From assembly GCA_028819235.1 (NCBI GenBank), contig JAPPMC010000306.1, positions 1 through 50,355 of the forward strand: a DNA stretch of 50,355 bases, written 5' to 3'. Below the pieces are notes generated by a model, which ran no database searches, was not told the origin of the DNA, and worked only from the letters and a program-made list of their open reading frames with translations. Each line of letters opens with the position of its first letter. Position 1 is the stretch's first letter. Source of the DNA: Bryobacterales bacterium (lineage in GTDB: Bacteria > Acidobacteriota > Terriglobia > Bryobacterales > UBA6623). Shown here in pieces: positions 17,871 to 25,701 of this stretch. A program made the position numbers and the translations under genes.

Positions 17871-18959
17871 TCAGTCGGAGTATTTCCTTCCTAGGCCGAA
17901 CTCATGGCCGACTCGCACTACCTTTCCGTCTTGGACGTGAACCTCAATGAACTTCGAGCCGCTGACCGGCTCGCCAGTCTCGTCCCTGAGCGTTGCCACT
18001 AGCTTCTTGGTCTTGACATCGAACACATCCGGCGTATGGCTCCAGGCATACACTCCGTCGAGACTGAAGGCCACCCATCCGTGGCCCCCTTGCGACAGAT
18101 CTACGTGGCCCTTTGGCGCAGGGGGCATCTTGGTCGTGTCGAAGATGAAGAGCTTCTGTCCCCGCTGGTCGCTGATCCAGAGTTCAGTCTCATCCGGCGT
18201 CAGTCCGGCGCCATGCGTACGGTGGGGGATCTTCTCTTCGCTGGCGAAGACCCTGTGGATGGCCTTGCCGCTCTCGAGGTCCACAACGTCGAATCCGACG
18301 TGGTTCCCGAGACACACGTAAGCGTAACGCTCCCGGGAATCGATCGTAAACGGGAAGATGCCGCGCTCGCCGACATCCTTGACCTGCATCACGAGCTCCT
18401 CGTCGGCCGTGTCGAAGACTGAAAGGGTCGTCGTCGTGCCGAGGTAGAGTCTGGTCCCCGAGAGGTTCACGATGCTGTTGTGGGCCTGGGGCCCGACCGT
18501 GATTCGCTTGAGGATTTCGCCCGTCTCGCCGTTCACTACCAGAAGCCCGGCGTCCTCGCCCTTGTACCACCATCCGGTCGGCACATAGATCTTCTTGCCG
18601 TCAAGCGTGACCGATGACCGGTCGCAGCCAACGTCGTAAACCTTCTCCCAGACAGTCTTCTCGGTCTCGAGGTCGAAGCGCCCAAGGCGATGGTTGGTCG
18701 ACGAGTAGTACGCGCTCCGCATGGCGAGGTTACCCGCGAAGCCCCGGAGTCCTTCCTCAAACACCGGCATGTCGATGCGCCGGACGAACTTGTGCCCGTT
18801 GTCGATGTCGAAGACTAGGATGCCGGCCTTGGAACGGCCTTCCTTCTGGGCACCGTCCGGCATGCTGAGGTACAGGTACCTCCGGACATCACCGGTGTCG
18901 GACGCCGAGACTGCAGGGACAGCCAAGCAGGACAGGAGGGCGATACTGAGCAACCGCAT
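17871..18959 (-). CDS. Secreted YncE-like beta-propeller protein
   Basis: A 362-residue protein with a clear signal peptide (MRLLSIALLSCLAVPAVSA) and several propeller-blade repeats of the form YLYLSMPDG, KIYVPTGWW, RLYLGTTTTL, YAYVCLGNH and ELWISDQRG. The pattern belongs to the YVTN/YncE surface-layer propeller group, which binds ligands or DNA, or supports surface layers. No catalytic motif is visible. The frame is open far upstream, but ATG 18959 is chosen because it begins the signal peptide. It lies 73 bp after the ferredoxin-like gene and may belong to the same transcript as the sulfatase. The precise role is unknown. Confidence 0.82.
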   Translation of the reverse strand: MRLLSIALLSCLAVPAVSASDTGDVRRYLYLSMPDGAQKEGRSKAGILVFDIDNGHKFVRRIDMPVFEEGLRGFAGNLAMRSAYYSSTNHRLGRFDLETEKTVWEKVYDVGCDRSSVTLDGKKIYVPTGWWYKGEDAGLLVVNGETGEILKRITVGPQAHNSIVNLSGTRLYLGTTTTLSVFDTADEELVMQVKDVGERGIFPFTIDSRERYAYVCLGNHVGFDVVDLESGKAIHRVFASEEKIPHRTHGAGLTPDETELWISDQRGQKLFIFDTTKMPPAPKGHVDLSQGGHGWVAFSLDGVYAWSHTPDVFDVKTKKLVATLRDETGEPVSGSKFIEVHVQDGKVVRVGHEFGLGRKYSD

Positions 18960-19032
18960 GGTCAGAGTTTCGCAGGTGCGGCGATGCCGCGTCAAGGTCG
19001 CTTTGGGGTAGGAGGTTCCGGGCCGCGTCGCC

Positions 19033-19404
19033 TCAGGACTCGCTGCCTGAGCCCGCATCCGGCAGGGGATTGCGCGCGAATATGTACTCCTCCACAGGCT
19101 TGCCGTCCCGCAGGTGTTCAGTAATGATCCGCGCGAGAACGTCGCCGCTTGCCGAGTGATACCAAGTTCCGTCCGGGTAGACCACCGCGATCGGGCCGTT
19201 GGCGCACACGCGCAGGCAGTTGACCTTCGAACGGAAGACGCAGCCATCGCCGCGTGCGAGGCCCAGCTCGTCGAGGCGGCCCTTGAGCAGCTTCCAAGCC
19301 GGCAATGTGATGTCACGGGGGGCGCACTTGGGCTTGGACTGGTCCGCGCACAGCAAGATGTGGCGGCTATACCTGCCGGTAGGTATGCGAAGCCGCCGAG
19401 CCAT
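19033..19404 (-). CDS. Thioredoxin-like [2Fe-2S] ferredoxin
   Basis: A 123-residue cytosolic protein with the cysteine spacing of the thioredoxin-fold 2Fe-2S ferredoxins (NuoE C-terminal/Shethna type). C19 and C27 lie in HILLCADQSKPKC, and C63 and C67 in NCLRVCANGP, followed by AVVYPDGTWY. These proteins carry one electron at low potential. Its ATG overlaps the sulfatase stop by one base (TGATG), so it is translationally coupled to a sulfatase, an unusual partner. Because the sulfatase is exported and this protein has no signal, direct contact is unlikely. The coupling may reflect shared regulation. Confidence 0.85.
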   Translation of the reverse strand: MARRLRIPTGRYSRHILLCADQSKPKCAPRDITLPAWKLLKGRLDELGLARGDGCVFRSKVNCLRVCANGPIAVVYPDGTWYHSASGDVLARIITEHLRDGKPVEEYIFARNPLPDAGSGSES

Positions 19405-20858
19405 CAGGCGATTCCCAGTAGTCCGTGCAGCGCCTTCGTGAGGCGCTCCACATCGGTGGGTGCCCTCGCTGCGAGGTTCTCGTTCTCGAACGGGTCAGCC
19501 TGGATGTCAAAGAGCATGGGCTCCGTCCCGGCATCGCCAGCGGGATAAGCCGGCAGTCCCGAACCGCCGACGGCCCGGCCGCCGGCGTATCCGCGGATCA
19601 GCTTCAGCCGCCCGTCAGTGATGCAGCGCCACGGGTCGAGTCCGCTCAGCAGGAATTCCCTGTGGTGGGCCGATGATCCATCCAGTAGGGGCCTCAGGCT
19701 TCGGCTGTCCATCGATTGCGGCACGGGGACTTGCGCGTAGTCCAGGAACGTCGCGGCCAGGTCCATCAAGCTGACTAGGGAATCGGTCGATGCGCCGGAG
19801 CGGACGCCGGGCCCTGCGATCACCAACGGGATACCGACCGAGCCCTGTTGCGGCAGCCGCTTCATCCAGAGATTGTGGTCGCCAAGCATCTCGCCATGGT
19901 CGCTCGTGAACACGACAAGCGTCCTGTCCAGTTCGCCCCGGGCCTCGACCTCCGCGATCAGCCGGCCCATCCAAGAGTCAATGTTCTCGATCATGGCCGC
20001 GTAATTGCGCCGGATCTCGACGTGCTTCCCTGGTTTGAACTCTGTGGAGCGGTTCGGTTGGGGGAACTCCGTGTCGCGGTAGAGGCCGTCCATCCGTGAA
20101 GTGACGTCCATCGGTTCGTGCGGTCCGGCGAAGTTGACCACTAGGTGCCACGGCCTGTCGGCAGGCGCTCCGCGCAGCAGCCGCAGGCCGTGTTCCGCGA
20201 TCCAGTTGTCGCAGTAGGATTCTTCGGGGAGCGGTGTCGGGAAGGTGGCCGCGAACGTTCCCACTTCCCGCCTCTTCAGGAAGTCCGCTAGGTGGGTCTC
20301 CACTCGACCAGAGTCGTGCAGGTGGGCGGTGTAGGGATCACAGGGCTCGTCCATGCCCCAGCGGATGGCGTCCCACTTGCCTGCGCTATCGATGCCTTCG
20401 GAGAATCCCCACTCGGGAAGCAGGTGTTGCCCTTCCCTGCCCCAGCTCGGCTCTGGCTTGTGCAGGTCGAACTTACCGCAGCCCATGACGTGGTAGCCCG
20501 CCCGGCGCAGAAGACTGTAGTAGGTGCCCTCTTCCAGCGGGTAGTTTCGGGAATTGTCCGGAACGCCGCACCGGTCGTATTCGACGCCCGCGGCCAGACA
20601 CGCCCGGGACGGTGCGCAGAGTGGAGATGCACAGTAGCAGTTCGCGAACTGGACGCCGCGGGCTGCGAGGGCGGACAGGTTGGGCGTACGGATTCCAATG
20701 TTGGGATTCAGGCCTGTCCAGTCGTACCGCAGCTGGTCTGGAACGACCAGGAGGATGTTGGGCTGTCCGGCAAGCGTGGTGTCCCTGCCGTCTTGGCAAC
20801 CCGCTGCGGCGGCAGCCGTGGCCATCGCCATCCAGTCGCGACGGGTAAAGTCCGGCAT
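19404..20858 (-). CDS. Exported type I sulfatase
   Basis: A 484-residue formylglycine-dependent sulfatase. The N-terminus (TRRDWMAMATAAAAAGCQ) is a twin-arginine leader ending in a lipobox-like AAGC, so a Tat-exported lipoprotein is likely. The activation site C81-APSR85 (in ASPLCAPSRACLAAG) matches CxPSR, the Cys being converted to formylglycine. The metal-binding aspartate pair of the usual N-terminus is replaced by VVPDQLRYDW, still a normal variant of this subfamily. TSDHGEMLGDHN is the conserved C-terminal metal segment. It removes sulfate esters from polysaccharides or small molecules. I start at ATG 20858, ignoring 95 upstream codons with no similarity. Confidence 0.9.
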   Translation of the reverse strand: MPDFTRRDWMAMATAAAAAGCQDGRDTTLAGQPNILLVVPDQLRYDWTGLNPNIGIRTPNLSALAARGVQFANCYCASPLCAPSRACLAAGVEYDRCGVPDNSRNYPLEEGTYYSLLRRAGYHVMGCGKFDLHKPEPSWGREGQHLLPEWGFSEGIDSAGKWDAIRWGMDEPCDPYTAHLHDSGRVETHLADFLKRREVGTFAATFPTPLPEESYCDNWIAEHGLRLLRGAPADRPWHLVVNFAGPHEPMDVTSRMDGLYRDTEFPQPNRSTEFKPGKHVEIRRNYAAMIENIDSWMGRLIAEVEARGELDRTLVVFTSDHGEMLGDHNLWMKRLPQQGSVGIPLVIAGPGVRSGASTDSLVSLMDLAATFLDYAQVPVPQSMDSRSLRPLLDGSSAHHREFLLSGLDPWRCITDGRLKLIRGYAGGRAVGGSGLPAYPAGDAGTEPMLFDIQADPFENENLAARAPTDVERLTKALHGLLGIA

Positions 20859-21458
20859 CGAGAGTAGTCTACCCCGGTGTCGCCTCTTGGCGAGGAGCGG
20901 ATGCAGAGAGGACACGCACGTGGTCGGTGCGGTCAGCCGCGAAGTTGGGAGATTGCCGCCGAACGGCTGGATGGAGAGAATGCGCATGCCGCTCGGCGCG
21001 GGCGGACCGGTTAAGGACAGCGACGCATGCCACGACGCTCGGGAGACGGCACCGGTGGAATCTGTCGGTACCGTGGCTACAGCGAGGGCTTTGGCGGGAA
21101 TTGGACCGCCACGACCGGCTGTTTGGTCGGCGGACCAGGACACTCACCGCAGTGTGCCGGCTCCGTTCCTTCGGGTGGTGGATGTCCGGTCCGGCTGGGC
21201 AGGGCGGGCTTCGGTGCGAAGCTCTCCCACCGGACCGGACACGAGCCTCGCCGCTAGCCCGAGTGCCCCTTGCGCTACACGTTGAGGTCCGCTCTTGCGG
21301 ACCCCGTCTGGCGGCACTTGGCGAAGTCCGGCACGGCACTGGCTAACCCTCAGAATCTCGGCCCTTGGCCGTCCGCCGAAAGTCGGGAGGTAGACGGGAC
21401 TCGGCGATCCGCCGCCCGGGGCCGGACGCGTCCGAGCCGACAGGGTCAGAGGCACCGT
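20859..21458. other. 600-bp gene-free region with several hairpins
   Basis: No frame on either strand gives a protein I recognise, and no reading frame has a convincing start. The region instead contains a run of inverted repeats: TGGTC/GACCA (21124-21137), ACACT/AGTGT (21140-21155), a long compound hairpin at 21183-21241, and GGTCCGC/GCGGACC with a TCTT loop (21286-21303). The short ones are expected by chance in GC-rich DNA. The compound one is not. Confidence 0.5.
21183..21241. other. 59-nt compound hairpin, possible structured RNA or cruciform
   Basis: The arms TGTCCGGTCCGG (21183-21194) and CCGGACCGGACA (21230-21241) are perfect 12-bp complements. Inside them TGGG (21196-21199) pairs with CCCA (21226-21229) after a one-base bulge. 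An internal loop follows, and then GCTTCG (21208-21213) pairs with CGAAGC (21217-21222) around a GTG loop. That gives 22 base pairs in 59 nt, with no U-tract after it. It lies in gene-free DNA between a sulfatase start and the ARPP-1 gene stop. Because the arms are perfect on DNA, either strand could form it. No known RNA family is recognised. Confidence 0.55.
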
Positions 21459-22355
21459 CTAGCGCGCGAAGATGCTGGCGTGAACCGGGCTGTCTTCCAG
21501 AAAGAGCGCCTGCCCGGTCACCTTCGGCTCCCTGAGCCGCCGCTCAACGCCCATTCCCACTCCCGGCTCGGCACGCGAGGCAGTCTCGCCGAACCGGCGG
21601 ATCATCCGCAGAACCCAAGTGGTTGACGGAAAGCCGCCCTGAGCGGGCCGCTCGAACAGGTGTGACCGGACCAGGGCCTCCCAGTGCGCGGCAAACAGAT
21701 GAGGTGCACCGAACATCTCGACCGCAACGACCCGGCTACCGTGGGCCACGGCAAAGCCGCACTGTTGCGGAAGAGGGCCGATCCGGATGAGCTCCTCGAC
21801 GAGTCCGGACCACGTATTGTCCCGCCTACGCGCTTGGTACAAGTCCTCTGCGGCAGAGGTTTCCGACGAGACTTGGTTGGTCGCGAGCACTTCGTCAACC
21901 GCGTTCCAAACCGCGCCTTGGTCTCCGTGCCTACTGCCGTCATGCATCAGCGATGCATTCACTCCGGCCGTGGTCTCGCGCCGGACCTTCCTAGGAGCAT
22001 AGGCGTCGCTGCGCCTGTGCGAGCGATTGCGGCCCCACCTTCCCCTCTCAAGGCACGAAACGGGAATCTTGAGTTCCGTGTTCTCAGGCACGAGGACTGT
22101 TGAGTTGATGGTCCGGTTCTGCAAACCGCCGACGAAGTGCTCCCCTTCAACGACGAGGATCGGGGTGTTTGTGGGATTCTTGGCGATCAGGGTCGGAACG
22201 GTCGCGCTGTCCAACTCGTCGATGACGATGCCCGAATTGGGGCCGGTGACGATTTCCGGCAGCGAGTTGCCCGCCAGGTAGATCGGCATGAACGAGATTC
22301 CGGCCCGAGTGATGGGCAGGCCGACCGCCGCCCTGTCAAGTGTTTGTACTGTCAT
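21459..22355 (-). CDS. ARPP-1 domain protein
   Basis: A 298-residue soluble protein. The N-terminal half carries the hallmark run of the ARPP-1 domain (ARG and Rhodanese-Phosphatase-associated protein domain): VVEGEHFVGGLQNRTI, then STVLVPENTELKIPVSCLE and GRW. The domain was named from its association with ADP-ribosylglycohydrolases. Its biochemistry is not established. The middle is Arg-rich, and the C-terminal half (DNTWSGLVEELIRIG onward) is a second globular part typical of the family. ATG 22355 has a good ribosome binding site (GGAAAGGAAA). It is transcribed divergently from an NrtR-type regulator across a shared operator, so regulation by that protein is likely. A role in ADP-ribose or NAD metabolism is inference. 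Confidence 0.8.
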   Translation of the reverse strand: MTVQTLDRAAVGLPITRAGISFMPIYLAGNSLPEIVTGPNSGIVIDELDSATVPTLIAKNPTNTPILVVEGEHFVGGLQNRTINSTVLVPENTELKIPVSCLERGRWGRNRSHRRSDAYAPRKVRRETTAGVNASLMHDGSRHGDQGAVWNAVDEVLATNQVSSETSAAEDLYQARRRDNTWSGLVEELIRIGPLPQQCGFAVAHGSRVVAVEMFGAPHLFAAHWEALVRSHLFERPAQGGFPSTTWVLRMIRRFGETASRAEPGVGMGVERRLREPKVTGQALFLEDSPVHASIFAR

Positions 22356-22396
22356 TGGTGTTCGATTTCCTTTCCCGGGCTGTGGGGCCCGTTGTA

Positions 22397-22451
22397 ATTG
22401 TCAAACTTACAATAACACACTTATTGTCAGTTTGTCAATAACGTGTAGAAT
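22397..22451. promoter_or_regulatory. Overlapping divergent promoters with paired 17-bp operator boxes
   Basis: Box 1 ATTGTCAAACTTACAAT (22397-22413) and box 2 ATTGTCAGTTTGTCAAT (22423-22439) are separated by 9 bp. Box 2 read on the minus strand matches box 1 at 15 of 17 positions, and each box is itself partly palindromic. For nrtR, TTGTCA (22424-22429), 16 nt and TAGAAT (22446-22451) form a promoter only 9 nt from the ATG. For the ARPP-1 gene, a perfect TTGACA (minus strand, 22438-22433), 18 nt and TATTGT (22414-22409) form the opposing promoter. Both promoters overlap the boxes, so binding should silence both genes. The stretch is AT-rich against its surroundings. Confidence 0.75.
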
Positions 22452-22460
22452 CTCAGTGGG

Positions 22461-23213
22461 ATGCCTGAAGCACAGTTCTCCGACTACAATCCGCGGGACT
22501 ACCCTGCCGTAGCTGTGACGGTCGATATGGCCGTATTCACGATCCGGGACAGCGCACTGCGGGTATTGCTCGTGGAGCGCGGCGAAGAGCCCTTCAAGGG
22601 GGCATGGGCACTTCCAGGGGGCTTCGTGCGACCGGACGAGGATCTTGATGCGGCCGCGGCGCGGGAGTTGAAGGAGGAGACCGGCGTGACGAGGCGGGAC
22701 GCCTTCCTAGAGCAGCTCGGCAGCTACGGTTCACCTCGACGCGATCCTCGGATGAGGGTCATCACGGTCGCTTACTGGGCGGTGTGCCCGGCCTTGGCGC
22801 GTCCAACGGGTGGCGGCGACGCGACCCGCGCGGAACTGGTGCTTGTTTCAAGGGTGGAGGACCGATCGATTGACCTGGCGTTCGACCACAACGAAATCCT
22901 CGGCGACGCCTTGGAGCGGCTCAGGTCGAAGCTGGAGTACACGGCGTTGGGCGCCCGGTTCTGCCCCCCGACATTCACGATCAGCGAGTTGCGCAGAGTG
23001 TACGAGGCTGTCTGGAACACGACCCTGGATCCGGGGAACTTTCAGCGGAATGTCCGGAGGAGTGGTTCGTTCGAGCAAGCTAGGTCCGGGCATGCACTAA
23101 CAGGGCGCCGAGTCGGCCGGCCTGCTTCGGTGTGGTCGACGCGAGGGAGACTGAGCTCCCCGGGACGGCCGCTCGCTACGAGGCACCGTTCCCGAGGGGA
23201 GGACCGGGGCTGA
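22461..23213 (+). CDS. nrtR: NrtR-type Nudix-domain transcriptional regulator
   Basis: A 250-residue protein. Residues 15-150 form a Nudix domain and the rest a winged-helix domain (FTISELRRVYEAVWNTTLDPGNFQRN, then GRRVGRPASVW), the exact two-domain plan of NrtR, which senses ADP-ribose-type ligands and represses NAD-metabolism genes. Unlike many NrtRs, the Nudix box is complete: G54-x5-E60-x7-R68-E69-L70-x-E72-E73-x-G75-V76. Hydrolase activity may therefore be retained. The last 30 residues are a basic tail of no known function. It starts at ATG 22461, 9 nt after its predicted -10 element, so the transcript may be leaderless. It faces the ARPP-1 gene and probably autoregulates through the shared boxes. 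Confidence 0.85.
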   Translation: MPEAQFSDYNPRDYPAVAVTVDMAVFTIRDSALRVLLVERGEEPFKGAWALPGGFVRPDEDLDAAAARELKEETGVTRRDAFLEQLGSYGSPRRDPRMRVITVAYWAVCPALARPTGGGDATRAELVLVSRVEDRSIDLAFDHNEILGDALERLRSKLEYTALGARFCPPTFTISELRRVYEAVWNTTLDPGNFQRNVRRSGSFEQARSGHALTGRRVGRPASVWSTRGRLSSPGRPLATRHRSRGEDRG

Positions 23214-23905
23214 GGCGTGTGCGGCATAGGGTGTTGCCGACCGTCCAAGAGCACAGAGATCCGGGCAGTGCAAGACATTGGAGGAATCGCTTCCTCCCCT
23301 GAGGGCTTGTTGCGGGCGCGCGACCGCGTTTTCGAGGGGCTCCTGTTCGGACAGAAAGACTAGGGAGGCTACTCCTCAGACCCAAGCACGCGGACAACAA
23401 TAGGCCCCCGAGACCGGATGCAGTCGACAACCTGAAGGCGAGGAGACCAGTTGCGAGCGGGATTGTGGCGATCGAAGGAAGAGTCAACCCAATGAGCCGA
23501 AGCGCACCCACGTGCCAATGCCCGGCCCGGTCTCACGGCATCTGGATGGCTTAGGCGTGCGAATCGGCTGCTTGTCTCTAGAGATCGCGTTGCGGCGGAG
23601 GGGTATGACCGTGAGGTTCCAGCATCTGCTCCTGTAATGCGCGCACCCTGTCTTCGGCGGCCCGCCGCCCCTGCTCTGCGATCCGCAACTCATTCTCCGC
23701 GGCCCGCAGACCGATTGCAGTCGGGACAACGGGCCTGCAGCTACTGGGTCCTCAGAATGCGAGACCGACTGTCCTTGTAGGCCATGGGAGAATTCGGGCG
23801 CGCGGTCCCGACGCCTGCGACGGGGCTCGTGCGCCATGGAGGACTCGACGGACCTTCGCTCTGCCACGACCGTCCACTTCGGCAGCCCCTGCTTAGAATG
23901 GGGCC
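23214..23905. other. Gene-free region of 692 bp with one hairpin and a coding remnant
   Basis: No intact gene is visible. GGAGGAA (23280-23286) and TTCCTCC (23291-23297) form a 7-bp stem with a TCGC tetraloop 67 bp after the nrtR stop, a possible but U-poor terminator. A short coiled-coil coding remnant on the minus strand (23578-23751) is listed separately. The rest shows nothing I can support. Confidence 0.5.
23578..23751 (-). pseudogene. Remnant of a coiled-coil protein C-terminus
   Basis: One minus-strand frame ends in a stop at 23578-23580 and reads a convincing Ala/Glu/Arg coiled coil: AAENELRIAEQGRRAAEDRV, followed by RALQEQMLEP and a Pro-rich end. It has no start codon and is cut off by an in-frame TGA at 23752-23754. 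Such AE-repeat tails occur at the ends of Uma2-family and similar proteins, but the conserved part is gone, so no family can be named. It looks like the last 57 codons of a lost gene. A chance reading is the alternative. Confidence 0.35.
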
Positions 23906-25366
23906 GTGCGAGCGCGAATCGCGTCCATGGCGGCGATCCTGCTGGCGTTCCCGGCTCTGTGCCAAGAGCGCCCGAACGTGCTGTTCATTGCGGTGGACGA
24001 CCTCAACGACTGGGTAGGCTGCCTCGGTGGCCACCCGCAGGCCCTTACGCCCAACATTGATGCCTTGGCATCCAGCGGCGTCCTGTTTTCCAATGCGCAC
24101 TGCGCCGCCCCCCTGTGCAATCCGTCCAGGACGGCGCTGCTGTTCGGTAAGCATCCTACGACCACCGGCGTCTTCGGCAACATGGACGACTGGCGAACGT
24201 TCGACTCGCTGAAGGAGTCCGAGTCGCTGCCCCAGCTCTTTCGCCGGAACGGCTACTACACGGCGGCCGCCGGGAAGATCTTCCACGCGAATCACGGGGG
24301 CTGGCGAGGCGCCCTGACGCACGAGGAAGGGGCGCCCTATGCGGGGCGCAGCGGTTTCGGCCAGCCCGAGGCTTGGGAGGAGCGTTTCCCGGCGAAGTCG
24401 ATCCAACTGCCTATGGCACCTGTCCTCATCGACACCCACCGCAATGGGATCAACCATCACTGGGACTGGGGGCCGATCGATTTTCGGGATGACGACACTG
24501 AGGATGGGAAGGCGTCACGCTGGGCTGAGCGTCAGCTCAAGCTTCAGCATGACCGCCCGTTCTTCTTAGCGGTGGGCATCTACAGGCCCCACGATCCGCA
24601 GTACTCCCCCAGCCAATACTTCGACGCGCACCCGTTGGAATCGGTCGAGATGCCCAGCATCCTCGACAGCGACTTGGACGACGTGCCCAAGATCGCCCAC
24701 CGCCACGTCCGCTCCGCCAACAGCTACGAAGCGATGATCCGCAGGCACAACGCCCTACAGTCGGCCACCCGCGGATACCTCGCCGCAGTCACGTTCGCCG
24801 ATGCCATGATCGGCCGAGTCCTGCGTGCTTTGGATGCAAGCTCCTATAAGGACTCGACGATCGTTATCCTGTTCTCGGACCACGGCTATCACATTGGGGA
24901 GAAAAAGAAGTACCACAAGAGCACACTCTGGGAAGAGGCGACCCGTGTCCCCCTGATCATCCGCGTACCCGGCATCTCGCCCGGCCGGGTCTCGAGCCGA
25001 GCCGTCAGCCTAGTGGACATCTATCCGACGCTCGCCGAACTGGCATCGCTCGCACCGCGCGGCGAGCTTGACGGGGAGAGCTTAGTCCCGCTCCTGAAGG
25101 ACCCAGCGAGCCCGCGCAGCGCACCGGCGCTGACGACACTACAGGGGCGCCACCATGCCGTCCGTACGGATCGCTGGAGGTATATCCGCTACTCCGACGG
25201 CACTGAGGAGCTCTACGACCACCTCGCCGATTCTATGGAGTGGGTCAATCTGGCGGACTCAGCCGAGTATCAGGAGCAACTGTCCCGATTGTCCGCGTCG
25301 CTCGACCAGATGCTAGGGCGCACGACGGAACGGATCGACTCCGGCTCAGGTACGAACCCTCAGTGA
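23906..25366 (+). CDS. Exported sulfatase, iduronate-2-sulfatase-like
   Basis: A 486-residue type I sulfatase. A signal peptide (MAAILLAFPALC) leads into RPNVLFIAVDDLNDWVG, whose DD pair binds calcium. The formylglycine site is C71-NPSR (AAPLCNPSRTALL). GHPQALTPNIDALA and FSDHGYHIGEKKKYHKSTLW are hallmarks of the iduronate-2-sulfatase subgroup common in polysaccharide-degrading marine and soil bacteria. The likely start is GTG 23906, or ATG 23927 seven codons later, which gives a cleaner signal peptide. The 3' end overlaps the convergent small membrane protein gene by 7 bp. The substrate is a sulfated uronic acid or related sugar by family, not proven. Confidence 0.9.
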   Translation: MRARIASMAAILLAFPALCQERPNVLFIAVDDLNDWVGCLGGHPQALTPNIDALASSGVLFSNAHCAAPLCNPSRTALLFGKHPTTTGVFGNMDDWRTFDSLKESESLPQLFRRNGYYTAAAGKIFHANHGGWRGALTHEEGAPYAGRSGFGQPEAWEERFPAKSIQLPMAPVLIDTHRNGINHHWDWGPIDFRDDDTEDGKASRWAERQLKLQHDRPFFLAVGIYRPHDPQYSPSQYFDAHPLESVEMPSILDSDLDDVPKIAHRHVRSANSYEAMIRRHNALQSATRGYLAAVTFADAMIGRVLRALDASSYKDSTIVILFSDHGYHIGEKKKYHKSTLWEEATRVPLIIRVPGISPGRVSSRAVSLVDIYPTLAELASLAPRGELDGESLVPLLKDPASPRSAPALTTLQGRHHAVRTDRWRYIRYSDGTEELYDHLADSMEWVNLADSAEYQEQLSRLSASLDQMLGRTTERIDSGSGTNPQ

Positions 25367-25668
25367 CAGCCGCTCGGGCCGGGCGGCACCTCATCATCGC
25401 CCCGCCGCCCGCTACCCCGTCTTGATAGCTTCGCTGCGACGACCGCGACCGTTAGGACCGCGCCGATCGCAAGGATGTCCCAAGCACCGCGCCATGCCAC
25501 GGCCAAGGTCGCGACCAGCGACAGCAGCAGCAGGGCGGCAACCGTACGGACCAGGAGCTTCCGCAGTGTCCAGTCGCCCTCTTCCGGGGGCCAGGACGGA
25601 TCTGCAGCTTCCGGGGGGTGGTTCGTCCAATCTTCCCCGAATGTCCCTTTCGGGCGATCGCGGAACAC
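25360..25668 (-). CDS. Small two-helix membrane protein downstream of msrP
   Basis: A 102-residue protein. An acidic, Pro-rich N-terminus (FGEDWTNHPPEAADPSWPPE) precedes two membrane helices (about 38-58 and 63-82) and a basic, Gly/Pro-rich C-terminus. The start is GTG 25668. It follows msrP by 33 bp on the same strand, where many bacteria carry the haem membrane subunit msrQ. It is far too short for MsrQ and has no paired His ligands, so it is not MsrQ, though it may serve MsrP in the membrane. I recognise no family. Confidence 0.65.
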   Translation of the reverse strand: MFRDRPKGTFGEDWTNHPPEAADPSWPPEEGDWTLRKLLVRTVAALLLLSLVATLAVAWRGAWDILAIGAVLTVAVVAAKLSRRGSGRRGDDEVPPGPSGCH

Positions 25669-25701
25669 GGCCTGCCCTAAGTCGCTCGATCGTTCGTCGG
25701 G

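Noticed and set aside
20680..21285. A 201-codon open frame spanning the sulfatase start and the hairpin region.
   Set aside because: Its first part is antisense to the real sulfatase N-terminus, and the remainder has no recognisable sequence and crosses the compound hairpin.
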